From contig JAGQHH010000403.1 of assembly GCA_020431945.1 (NCBI GenBank), positions 1 through 5,387 of the forward strand: 5,387 bases of DNA, written 5' to 3'. The position numbers and the translations under genes were made by a program. Of the stretch, positions 1 through 5,387 are shown one piece after another; position 1 is the stretch's first letter, and each line of letters begins with the position of its first letter. The notes beneath the pieces are model-generated. The model had not been told where the DNA came from. It searched no databases and saw nothing but the letters and a program-made list of their open reading frames with translations. This DNA is from Cyanobacteria bacterium HKST-UBA02 (GTDB lineage: Bacteria; Cyanobacteriota; Vampirovibrionia; Obscuribacterales; Obscuribacteraceae).

Positions 1-835
1 TGACCACCGAGCCGGTGGCGTGCTCCAGGCACCACAGGAAGCCGTCGGGATCGAGGAGCAATCCCTGGGTACCATGCCCGGGACCGCCGATAAGGACTTC
101 GGCATCGCCGGCCTTGTCAATCTTGAATATCCCGCCGGTGTTGGAGGGGAAGTTCGAGACATAGACCTCTTCCCGGGGACCGATAGCCAGATCGGAGAGG
201 AAAGTGCCGCCTCCGGTCTTATTGCCGTCGAGCTGAGCGAGTATCCGCCCGGATTTGTTGGGGTCTATCTTATAGACGATTCCCTGGATGGTGGCTACAT
301 AGAGCACCCCTTTGCGATCGAAACGCAAACCGGAGATCGTGCTGTTGCCCCGAATTCTTGCATATTCGGTGGGCTGGCCCGAATTGTCGACGAACCAGAC
401 ACTGCCATCCACGGAGAAATAGATCCCGCCAGGTCCGGCGGTCATCCTGGAAAAGCGGTTCGAAAAGGTCGAGTTGAGCTGGGAGAGGACCTTCACCGCA
501 TATCCCCGGGGGGCGTCGGGCAGGTCGATTACAGCCTGAGCCTTCTTGGCTTCCTTGCCGCCTTCTTTCTCCTCTACCTTTGTATCGAAAGACTCGTCGT
601 CCTCGGCAATCTCGGCGGTGGTTATATCGATATGAAGTATGAGATGCAGCGGTATGAGAATGCGACGGATATGGATCTGACCATCCGATTCATGGGAGTA
701 AGATTCGACATCTATATGGTCATGGTCCACCGAGAGGACTCGGCCGGTTACGGTATTGTGGCAGCCCATCCCGTACCAGATTTGAATCTTCTGCCGGTTT
801 TCGACGAACCCTTGAAGCCGCGTCCTGAAGCTCAT
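1..835 (-). CDS. Sm-like domain / NHL-type beta-propeller fusion protein (3' end off window)
   Basis: The gene starts at ATG 833-835 and is still open at the left edge, giving 278 residues of an unfinished protein. Residues about 15-72 look like an Sm/LSm fold: a GxG-like turn (YGMGCHNTV), then TGRVLSVDHDHIDVESY, which fits the Sm1 pattern G-x-V-x-x-x-D-x-x-x-h, then IRRILIPLHLILHIDI as an Sm2-like strand pair. Residues about 76-102 form a charged Glu/Lys linker. From about 110 onward come repeated blades of the form GLRFDRKGVLYVAT...G-x-VYKIDP, LAIGPREEVYVSNF...GIFKID and GLLLDPDGFLWCLE, typical of NHL/SMP-30/Vgb-like beta-propellers; about four blades are visible. No signal peptide is seen, so it is probably cytoplasmic. 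The start lies 17 nt after the rsfS stop, with AGAGGA (848-853) about 12 nt upstream, so it is probably co-transcribed with rsfS. Function is unknown; RNA or ribosome binding is inference only. The propeller call is firmer than the Sm call. Confidence 0.72.
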   Translation of the reverse strand, partial: MSFRTRLQGFVENRQKIQIWYGMGCHNTVTGRVLSVDHDHIDVESYSHESDGQIHIRRILIPLHLILHIDITTAEIAEDDESFDTKVEEKEGGKEAKKAQAVIDLPDAPRGYAVKVLSQLNSTFSNRFSRMTAGPGGIYFSVDGSVWFVDNSGQPTEYARIRGNSTISGLRFDRKGVLYVATIQGIVYKIDPNKSGRILAQLDGNKTGGGTFLSDLAIGPREEVYVSNFPSNTGGIFKIDKAGDAEVLIGGPGHGTQGLLLDPDGFLWCLEHATGSVV

Positions 836-852
836 ACTTTCTTGCTATCCTC

Positions 853-1260
853 TCAACTCTCTTCTTCTAAATTATCATCACTGACCCATTCGGTAGGCTC
901 TACTACCAGGCCGTGGTTCCAGAACTGCTCGAGTTTATAAAAGTCACGCTCCTTGCTCTGCAGGATATGGACTATAACATCCCCGAAGTCCATGACGACC
1001 CAGCGGGCCTCTGATAATCCGACAATCGACTTGGCCTTCCGCCCGTGCGGCCCCAGACGGTCCTCGATTTCCTGGACTATCGCCTTGACTTGTGCTTTCG
1101 ATTCTCCTCCGGTGAAGACGAAGTAGTCTGCCAGCAGCGTCACTTCCCTGACATCCAGGACCACCGTCGCATTAGCTTTCTTCGTCTCGGCTCCGCGGGC
1201 TGCGATGAAGGCGAGGTCGCGCGATTGCACTAAAGAAGAGGTGGCGGATTTTCGTCCCAA
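853..1260 (-). CDS. rsfS: Ribosome silencing factor RsfS (RsfS/YbeB/iojap family)
   Basis: RsfS binds ribosomal protein uL14 on the 50S subunit and blocks joining to the 30S subunit, lowering translation under starvation (family knowledge). With the TTG start used here the protein has 135 residues. The family core is clear: VVLDVREVTLLADYFVFTGG (residues 33-52; the LADYFV block is diagnostic), then KAQVKAIVQEIEDRL, GLSEARWVVMDFGDVIVHIL (81-100, with the conserved W-V-x-x-D-x-G-D-V-x-V-H) and RDFYKLEQFW. The C-terminus is acidic (DDNLEEES). The start is uncertain: the frame is open to an ATG at 1467 (204 aa), with another ATG at 1302 (149 aa). Neither has a good ribosome binding site. TTG 1260 has GTAGGA five nt upstream and sits just behind a consensus TATAAT that lies inside the longer versions. 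The next gene follows after 17 nt. The family call is secure; the exact N-terminus is not. Confidence 0.93.
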   Translation of the reverse strand: MGRKSATSSLVQSRDLAFIAARGAETKKANATVVLDVREVTLLADYFVFTGGESKAQVKAIVQEIEDRLGPHGRKAKSIVGLSEARWVVMDFGDVIVHILQSKERDFYKLEQFWNHGLVVEPTEWVSDDNLEEES

Positions 1261-1285
1261 GTGAGTCCTACTCTCTGTGATCAGT

Positions 1286-1314
1286 ATTATAGTTGTTCCC
1301 ATTTTCGCATCCAA
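1286..1314 (-). promoter_or_regulatory. Probable sigma-70-type promoter of rsfS
   Basis: On the minus strand a perfect -10 hexamer TATAAT (1291-1286) follows TTGGAT (1314-1309) at exactly 17 nt. The -35 matches consensus at only three of six bases, but the -10 and spacing are ideal. Transcription would begin near 1279, leaving a leader of about 18 nt that holds GTAGGA before the TTG at 1260. If it is active, the upstream ATGs at 1302 and 1467 are not on this transcript. Confidence 0.5.
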
Positions 1315-1404
1315 TTCACGCCGGGCAAGCAAGTTTTTGACCTGCTCGAGAGAGTCGAGATCGGCGGATTTGTTTATCAAGAGCCACTTTTTATGGTTTC
1401 GCTC

Positions 1405-1433
1405 TTGTCTCGAGCCAATAGGTGCTGTATCCT
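1405..1433 (+). promoter_or_regulatory. Weak candidate promoter for the HU gene
   Basis: TTGTCT (1405-1410), a 17-nt spacer and TATCCT (1428-1433) each match the sigma-70 hexamers at four of six bases. This would start transcription near 1440, about 60 nt before the HU start codon. It is the best plus-strand candidate I found between rsfS and HU, but hexamers of this quality occur by chance. Confidence 0.25.
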
Positions 1434-1486
1434 TGCCGGTTACGTGGTTTTGGAAGACCACAACCATTAACTCAATCGTGAGGGAC

Positions 1487-1492
1487 AGGAGG
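1487..1492 (+). promoter_or_regulatory. Strong Shine-Dalgarno site deciding the GTG start of HU
   Basis: AGGAGG lies seven nt before GTG 1500-1502. It fixes the start of HU at this GTG, which also gives the standard HU N-terminus MNKAELAAEI. Confidence 0.85.
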
Positions 1493-1499
1493 AATCTCT

Positions 1500-1778
1500 G
1501 TGAACAAAGCAGAACTAGCTGCTGAAATAGCTAACCGCACCAACAACACCAAGAAATCCGTCGAAGAGATGCTTCAAGCTTTGACCGAAGTCGTTGTCGA
1601 GACCGTCGCCAAGGGCGATCGCGTAACTCTGGTTGGATTCGGTACTTTCGAGCGTCGCCAGCGCAATGCTCGTGAAACCAACAACCCGCAAAAGCCTGGT
1701 GAAAAGATCAAGGTGCCCGCCAAGCGCGTACCCGCTTTCTCGCCTGGTAAAGAATTCAAAGACAGAGTCAATTCCTGA
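1500..1778 (+). CDS. hup: HU-family DNA-binding protein
   Basis: HU is a dimeric nucleoid protein that bends DNA and binds it with little sequence specificity. The 92-residue length matches the family. The N-terminal helix pair MNKAELAAEIANRTNNTKKS leads to VEEMLQALTEVVVETVAKGD, then the strand VTLVGFGTFERRQRNAR containing the GFGTF hallmark, and the DNA-binding beta-arm around residues 55-75. Pro63 is the prolyl tip residue known in HU/IHF to intercalate between base pairs. The residue two before it is Asn61 where most HU proteins have Arg (usual arm motif G-R-N-P; here T-N-N-P). The C-terminus VPAKRVPAFSPGKEFKDRV is the usual closing helix. The start is GTG with a strong ribosome binding site. 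The gene is single, divergent from rsfS, and ends at a clear hairpin terminator. HU is far likelier than IHF on sequence. Symbol by family only; which HU paralogue it is cannot be told. Confidence 0.96.
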   Translation: MNKAELAAEIANRTNNTKKSVEEMLQALTEVVVETVAKGDRVTLVGFGTFERRQRNARETNNPQKPGEKIKVPAKRVPAFSPGKEFKDRVNS

Positions 1779-1800
1779 GAATCGACTGTCTGGAAAATTG

Positions 1801-1830
1801 AGAAGAGGACCATTCGGTCCTCTTCTTTTT
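1801..1830. terminator. Shared intrinsic terminator between HU and the TPR gene
   Basis: A perfect 11-bp stem (AGAAGAGGACC 1801-1811 with GGTCCTCTTCT 1816-1826) closes a four-base loop ATTC and is followed by TTTT on the plus strand, 22 nt after the HU stop. Read on the minus strand, the same hairpin lies 14 nt after the TPR stop and is followed by CAATTTT, a weaker U-tract. It therefore probably ends HU transcripts strongly and TPR-operon transcripts less strongly. Confidence 0.88.
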
Positions 1831-1840
1831 GCTATCTAGC

Positions 1841-2902
1841 TTATTCGGAATCCGAGTCTTCCTCGTCCCCGGACCCGGGAAGAGGAGCACCGTGGGACTC
1901 GTCCTCTTCGATATCAGTCATCACATCCGACTCTATCTGCTCCTTGGCTTCTTTCCCCGGGCTCACCGTCACCGGCTTCTCCTGGGTATCGGCTCCGGGA
2001 ACCACTTTCCCTTCCACGGTCAGAAGCTTCTCGGCTTCACCCTGAGCCTGCCTGGCATCATCGGATTTGCCCATCTTGTCAAGGACGAGAGAGACCAGGA
2101 GCTGTGCCCTCGGATCCCTGGGGCTCGCACCTGCAGCTTCTCTGGCTTTGGCAAGGGCAAGGTCGAGCTTGCCGTTCCGGGCCAGGAGATTGACCAGCTT
2201 CACCGAAGCGGGGGTATAGCCCGGTCTGATGCGAAGGCAGCGTGAATAGCTGTCACGAGCCAGACTGAAGTCGCCCTGGGCCTCGGCCGCCTGGCCGAGC
2301 TCATAATGGACCATGGACTCGATGGTGGAAGGATTGCCCGACTTCTGATAGCCCTTGTTGTCCGAGAATTTGCGCCAGGACTCCTCGAGCCTGGTTATGG
2401 CAAGGGCGTTTTGACCCGCCAGTCGAGCATTGATGCCGGCATCGTAGAGATCGTAAGCCTGGTCGAGACTGGCATAGGCCGCCTCACGCTTGGCTTTGGC
2501 CGCCAGCTCTTCCGGACTGGGTTTGTGGACCACGGGCTTTTTGGCAGCCTTATGCCGGGATGACCGCGAGCGGCTTCGACTGCTCTTTGATCTGCGAGAT
2601 CTGCTGGATCTTCCAGATTTCTTAGAGCTCGATTTTTTTGAGCCGGATTTTTTAGAGCTCGATTTTTTAGAGCTCGATTTTTTTGAGCCGGAAGACTTTT
2701 TCTTGCTGGTCCTGGCCAGGGCAGCCGAGCCGTAGCCGAATCCCGAGCCTGATCCGGACCCGCCTGCAGGCAGGAAGGAAAGACCAGGCTCCAGGAGCGA
2801 CAGGGCTGCGATCAGGGCAAAGAGAGTTCGAAGCCGGCGGACTGGCGCCGCCGGCCGGGAAACGGGCGAGTTAGCTGGACTTGACCGGGTTTCTCTGTTC
2901 AC
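1841..2902 (-). CDS. Exported TPR-repeat protein with Ser/Lys/Arg-rich low-complexity region
   Basis: The 353-residue protein belongs to no family I can name. The start is GTG 2900-2902, within the 3' end of pnp (32-nt overlap) and preceded by GGGAAG; no other ATG/GTG start precedes the signal sequence. Residues 20-37 (VRRLRTLFALIAALSLL) form a signal-peptide n/h region, with a possible cleavage site after Ala-Leu-Ala at 63, preceded by a Gly/Ser-rich stretch. Residues 66-122 are strongly basic: five-residue repeats of the SSSKK/SGSKK type, then an SR/RS-rich tract. Residues about 147-300 hold TPR-like helix pairs, for example YELGQAAEAQGDFSLARDSY (200-219) and the following RCLRIRPGYTPASVKLVNLL. 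The tail is acidic (ending GSGDEEDSDSE). Translation is probably coupled to pnp. An envelope scaffold or polyanion-binding role is a guess. It could instead be membrane-anchored by an uncleaved N-terminal helix. Confidence 0.85.
   Translation of the reverse strand: MNRETRSSPANSPVSRPAAPVRRLRTLFALIAALSLLEPGLSFLPAGGSGSGSGFGYGSAALARTSKKKSSGSKKSSSKKSSSKKSGSKKSSSKKSGRSSRSRRSKSSRSRSRSSRHKAAKKPVVHKPSPEELAAKAKREAAYASLDQAYDLYDAGINARLAGQNALAITRLEESWRKFSDNKGYQKSGNPSTIESMVHYELGQAAEAQGDFSLARDSYSRCLRIRPGYTPASVKLVNLLARNGKLDLALAKAREAAGASPRDPRAQLLVSLVLDKMGKSDDARQAQGEAEKLLTVEGKVVPGADTQEKPVTVSPGKEAKEQIESDVMTDIEEDESHGAPLPGSGDEEDSDSE
2622..2692 (-). repeat. In-frame 15-bp repeat array encoding SSSKK/SGSKK, with A6-A7 tracts
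   Basis: Units of 15 bp repeat within the TPR gene. A 26-bp exact direct copy lies at 2622-2647 and 2667-2692 (offset 45 bp, three units), and the 15-bp unit GATTTTTTAGAGCTC (plus-strand reading) occurs twice head to tail at 2646-2660 and 2661-2675. Each unit encodes two Lys codons written AAA AAA, giving A6 or A7 runs in the mRNA. The array is a multiple of three, so unit gain or loss keeps the frame. Confidence 0.9.
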
Positions 2903-5033
2903 ACTCTTCCCGTTCTTTGTCGGTGACTTCTTTCATAGTCAAGTTAACACGATTACGCTCATCGATCTCGCGTACTTTAACAATTACTCGATCACCGACC
3001 GAGACCACATCTTCCACCTTGTTCACCCTGCGGTTCTCGAGCTGGGAAATATGGACCATGCCCTCTTTACCGGGCAGGACCTCGACGAAACAGCCCACCG
3101 GAATGATCCGGGTAACCCGACCGGCATAGACCTCACCGGGCTCGATACGCTTGACCAGACGCTCGATCATGCGTTTGGCTTCTTCGCCGCCGTGCCCTTC
3201 GACACTGCCGATGACCACGGTGCCGTCGTCCTCGATGTCGATGCTGGCACCGGTCTCTTCGATGATCCGGCGAATCATCTTGCCGCCGGGGCCGATGACC
3301 GTACCGATATCTTCCGGATCGATCTTCATGGTGATCAGGCGCGGTGCCCAGCGAGACAGCTCCTCACGAGGCTTGTCGATGACCTTCTCCATGCATTCGA
3401 TGATATGGACTCTGCCGCGGCGAGCTTGCTCGAGAGCGACTCTCATGATCTCGATAGAGATACCCTGTACCTTGATATCCATCTGCAGGGCGGAAATGCC
3501 GTTTTTGGTGCCGGTCACTTTGAAATCCATGTCACCGAGGAAATCCTCGAGACCCTGGATGTCCGAGAGAATGGCGAAACGCTCGTCCTCCAGAATCAGA
3601 CCCATGGCGATGCCGCCTACCATATCGAGCAGGGGAACGCCGGCATCCATCAGAGAGAGACAGGAACCGCAGGTCGAAGCCATGGATGTGGAGCCGTTGG
3701 ATTCCAGGACCTCCGAGACCACCCGCAGGGTGTAAGGAAAGTCCTCATGACGGGGGAGCACAGGAATGATCGCCCGCTCCGCCAGAGCGCCGTGACCGAT
3801 CTCGCGGCGACCGGGCCCCCGCATCGGTTTCACCTCTCCCACCGAAAAACCGGGGAAGTTGTAATGGTGCATATAGCGCTTTTCGGTCTGGGGGTCGATG
3901 GTGTCCAGGCGCTGTGCATCACCGGCGATACCAAGAGTGGCTACCGAGAGAGCCTGGGTTGTGCCCCGGGTGAAAAGACCGGAACCGTGGGCGCGGGGCA
4001 GGATACCCACCTCGACGGTAATCGGGCGGATTTCATCGCACTTTCTGCCGTCTGCCCGGAGACCGGTGTCGAGCACCTGGGCCCGCATCAACTCGGCTTC
4101 GTAAGGCTCCATATAACCTTTCAGGGCGCCTTCGCTCCAGCTTCTGAGCTCGTTCTCTTCCGGGAGCTCATTGACCGCTTCGACAACTGCCTGAAAGGCC
4201 TCGTCGAGAAGATTGGCTCGGACAGTCTTGTCGGTGACGCGGTTCATGGAAGCTTTGAGCTTCTCGGTGGCTTTCTCTTTGAAGATTGCTTTCAGCTCGG
4301 CATTCTTCTCTTCGCCGACGAATTCTCTTCTCTGGACGCCCAGGGAAGCGACGAACTCGTTCTGAAGCTCCACTTGTTTGCGGACATGCTTGTGACCGTA
4401 GTCGATGGCATTGAGCACGTCCCGCTCGGATACCAGTGAGCAGCCGGCTTCCACCATCATGATCGACTCGGCGGTACCGGCTACGACGATGTCAATATCG
4501 GATTCCTCGATTTCGGCGTAGGTGGGGTTGGCAATGAACTTGCCTCCGACCCGACCGACACGCACAGCTCCGATGGGACCCAGGAAGGGAAGCCCGGCAA
4601 GCATGATCGACACCGAAGCGCCAAGCATGGCGAGGGTATCGGTAGGATTCTCCTGGTCGGCGCTCATGGCTGTGGCGACGACCTGGACATCCTGACGGTA
4701 GCTCTTGGGGAAGAGGGGGCGGATCGGGCGATCGATCAGACGGCTGGTGAGAATAGCCTTGTCCGAGGCGCGACCTTCCCGGCGCAGGAAGCTTCCGGGC
4801 ACGCGGCCTACAGCATAGAGCTTCTCTTCATAGTCCACCAGGAGCGGGAAATAGTCGATTCCTTCGCGAACGTTGCGGGACTCGGTGCAGGTAACCAGGA
4901 GCATGGTGTCGCCGCAGCGGATCTCGCAGGCTCCGGAGGCCTGTTTGGCCATCCTGCCGGTACGGATCGATACGGTTTTGCCGTCGATCTCGAGCTCTAC
5001 ACACTTGGTTTTCTCATCGCTAATGCTGAGCAC
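2871..5033 (-). CDS. pnp: Polyribonucleotide nucleotidyltransferase (PNPase)
   Basis: PNPase degrades RNA 3' to 5' using phosphate, as a trimeric ring and often within a degradosome. The 720 residues match the usual length. Order: first RNase PH domain (about 13-145, with FLRREGR at 82-88 as the RNA-contacting loop, then LTSRLIDRPIRPLFP); a central helical domain (about 240-320); second RNase PH domain (about 325-545); KH domain (566-630, GxxG loop GPGG at 581-584); S1 domain (about 633-703). By comparison with E. coli, the active-site residues Asp497, Asp503 and Lys505 (in EDFLGDMDFK) and Arg409-Arg410 (GRREIGHG) are present. The phosphate-binding serine pair is Thr449-Ser450 (GSTSMAS), a conservative change. 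The start is GTG with AGAGGA eight nt upstream. It lies downstream of rpsO, the classic bacterial arrangement, and overlaps the next gene by 32 nt. Nothing suggests damage. Confidence 0.99.
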   Translation of the reverse strand: MLSISDEKTKCVELEIDGKTVSIRTGRMAKQASGACEIRCGDTMLLVTCTESRNVREGIDYFPLLVDYEEKLYAVGRVPGSFLRREGRASDKAILTSRLIDRPIRPLFPKSYRQDVQVVATAMSADQENPTDTLAMLGASVSIMLAGLPFLGPIGAVRVGRVGGKFIANPTYAEIEESDIDIVVAGTAESIMMVEAGCSLVSERDVLNAIDYGHKHVRKQVELQNEFVASLGVQRREFVGEEKNAELKAIFKEKATEKLKASMNRVTDKTVRANLLDEAFQAVVEAVNELPEENELRSWSEGALKGYMEPYEAELMRAQVLDTGLRADGRKCDEIRPITVEVGILPRAHGSGLFTRGTTQALSVATLGIAGDAQRLDTIDPQTEKRYMHHYNFPGFSVGEVKPMRGPGRREIGHGALAERAIIPVLPRHEDFPYTLRVVSEVLESNGSTSMASTCGSCLSLMDAGVPLLDMVGGIAMGLILEDERFAILSDIQGLEDFLGDMDFKVTGTKNGISALQMDIKVQGISIEIMRVALEQARRGRVHIIECMEKVIDKPREELSRWAPRLITMKIDPEDIGTVIGPGGKMIRRIIEETGASIDIEDDGTVVIGSVEGHGGEEAKRMIERLVKRIEPGEVYAGRVTRIIPVGCFVEVLPGKEGMVHISQLENRRVNKVEDVVSVGDRVIVKVREIDERNRVNLTMKEVTDKEREECEQRNPVKSS

Positions 5034-5041
5034 TTCTTTTT

Positions 5042-5047
5042 TCCTCT
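5042..5047 (-). promoter_or_regulatory. Ribosome binding site of pnp
   Basis: On the minus strand AGAGGA lies eight nt before the GTG at 5033, within a purine-rich stretch. It supports the GTG start. An ATG 25 nt upstream of that GTG is out of frame and opens only a 12-codon reading frame. Confidence 0.75.
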
Positions 5048-5143
5048 TCTTTTCTCATAAGTACGAAAGCTCTCATCAAGAAAAATCGACGACTACCCAC
5101 AACAGAGGGTATCGCCAATTTTTTCGTAAAAAAACAGGTTAAT

Positions 5144-5172
5144 GAAAGCAAACGGCGAGCCTGGGCTCGCCG
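5144..5172 (-). terminator. Hairpin terminator/attenuator between rpsO and pnp
   Basis: Nine nt after the rpsO stop, the minus strand has a perfect 8-bp GC-rich stem (CGGCGAGC and GCTCGCCG) with the loop CCAG, then an imperfect U-tract TTTGCTTTC. The interrupted tail suggests partial termination, letting some transcripts continue into pnp as known for the rpsO-pnp junction in E. coli. The remaining spacer to pnp (5034-5143) is AT-rich, with T7 and A6 runs around 5119-5135; I found no convincing pnp promoter in it. Confidence 0.75.
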
Positions 5173-5181
5173 GAATATTGA

Positions 5182-5387
5182 TTACCGTCTCAATCCTAGT
5201 TTTTCGATCAGGCTGCGATACCGCTCCGGGCTTCTGCTGTTCAGATATTTCAGGAGCCGTCTGCGCTTACCTACCATCATCAGGAGTCCACGGCGACTTT
5301 GAAAGTCTTTCTTGTTGGTGCGCAGGTGGTCCGTAAGCTGGGTGATGCGCTCGGTGAGCATCGCAACCTGCACTTCGGGAGAGCCGG
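5182..5387 (-). CDS. rpsO: 30S ribosomal protein S15 (uS15), 5' end off window
   Basis: S15 binds 16S rRNA early in assembly of the 30S platform. The C-terminal 67 residues are visible. They begin [17 protein letters not shown], matching the family D-T-G-S-x-E-V-Q-V segment, then the rRNA-binding block [16 protein letters not shown] and the ending IEKLGLRR followed by TAA. About 22 residues are missing beyond the right edge compared with the usual 89, so the GTG at 5373 is not the start. Asn replaces the second His of the E. coli HxxxHKKD motif, as I recall from cyanobacterial S15. It is the first visible gene of the rpsO-pnp-TPR block. S15 often represses its own mRNA through the leader, which lies outside this window. 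Confidence 0.97.
   Translation of the reverse strand, partial: GSPEVQVAMLTERITQLTDHLRTNKKDFQSRRGLLMMVGKRRRLLKYLNSRSPERYRSLIEKLGLRR

Noticed and set aside
20..940. 306-codon plus-strand open frame at the left end
   Set aside because: The minus strand here encodes regular beta-propeller blades and the end of RsfS; the plus-strand product shows no family pattern.
853..1467. 204-residue version of RsfS starting at ATG 1467
   Set aside because: The extra 69 residues are not part of the RsfS family, the ATG lacks a ribosome binding site, and the extension covers the best promoter. Kept only as an alternative start.
2612..2704. Repeat array considered as CRISPR or intergenic repeat
   Set aside because: The units are 15 bp, have no unique spacers, and lie in frame within a coding region.
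3051..4439. 462-codon plus-strand open frame antisense to pnp
   Set aside because: It lies wholly inside the secure PNPase gene, its product is low-complexity His/Asp/Leu-rich without family motifs, and no ribosome binding site precedes it. It is a shadow of biased codon use on the other strand.
5022..5058. 12-codon leader peptide frame overlapping the pnp start
   Set aside because: It has no ribosome binding site of its own and a purine-rich composition that simply reflects the pnp Shine-Dalgarno region.
5182..5373. rpsO starting at GTG 5373
   Set aside because: Family-conserved residues (GSPE) continue upstream in frame to the window edge, so this is an internal Val codon.

Overview
This is a bacterial chromosomal window with ordinary housekeeping gene content. 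Base composition is moderately GC-rich, judged by eye. It looks like core genome: there are no mobile elements, phage genes, tRNA/rRNA genes or CRISPR repeats. The ribosomal protein S15 fragment, the PNPase and the HU protein have a general resemblance to cyanobacterial-type proteins (for example Asn-Lys-Lys-Asp in S15 where E. coli has His-Lys-Lys-Asp). The Ser/Lys-rich exported TPR protein and the propeller protein would suit a non-photosynthetic Cyanobacteriota relative such as the Vampirovibrionia/Melainabacteria. That placement is a low-confidence guess from remembered sequences, not a search result.

Layout from right to left. The 3' part of rpsO (5182-5387, minus, cut by the window edge) is followed by a hairpin terminator or attenuator, then pnp (2871-5033, minus). 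A 353-residue exported TPR protein (1841-2902, minus) begins with a GTG inside the last 32 nt of pnp. This rpsO-pnp-TPR block runs convergently into a plus-strand HU gene (1500-1778), and the two sides share a near-perfect hairpin terminator at 1801-1830. HU is divergent from a second minus-strand pair: rsfS (ribosome silencing factor, about 853-1260) and a gene running off the left edge (1-835). That last gene encodes an apparent Sm-like domain fused to an NHL/SMP-30-type beta-propeller.

Functional theme: S15 (30S subunit), PNPase (RNA decay), RsfS (blocks 30S-50S joining) and an Sm-like protein (possible RNA binding) all touch the ribosome or RNA, and HU is the nucleoid protein. The parts not explained by textbook families are the Sm/beta-propeller fusion directly behind rsfS and the strongly basic Ser-Lys-repeat TPR protein tied to pnp. 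The TPR gene carries two A7 slippery tracts, each followed three codons later by a stop in the -1 frame. No clearly new multi-gene system is visible. Four genes (hup, pnp, the TPR gene and, by my preferred call, rsfS) start with GTG or TTG rather than ATG.
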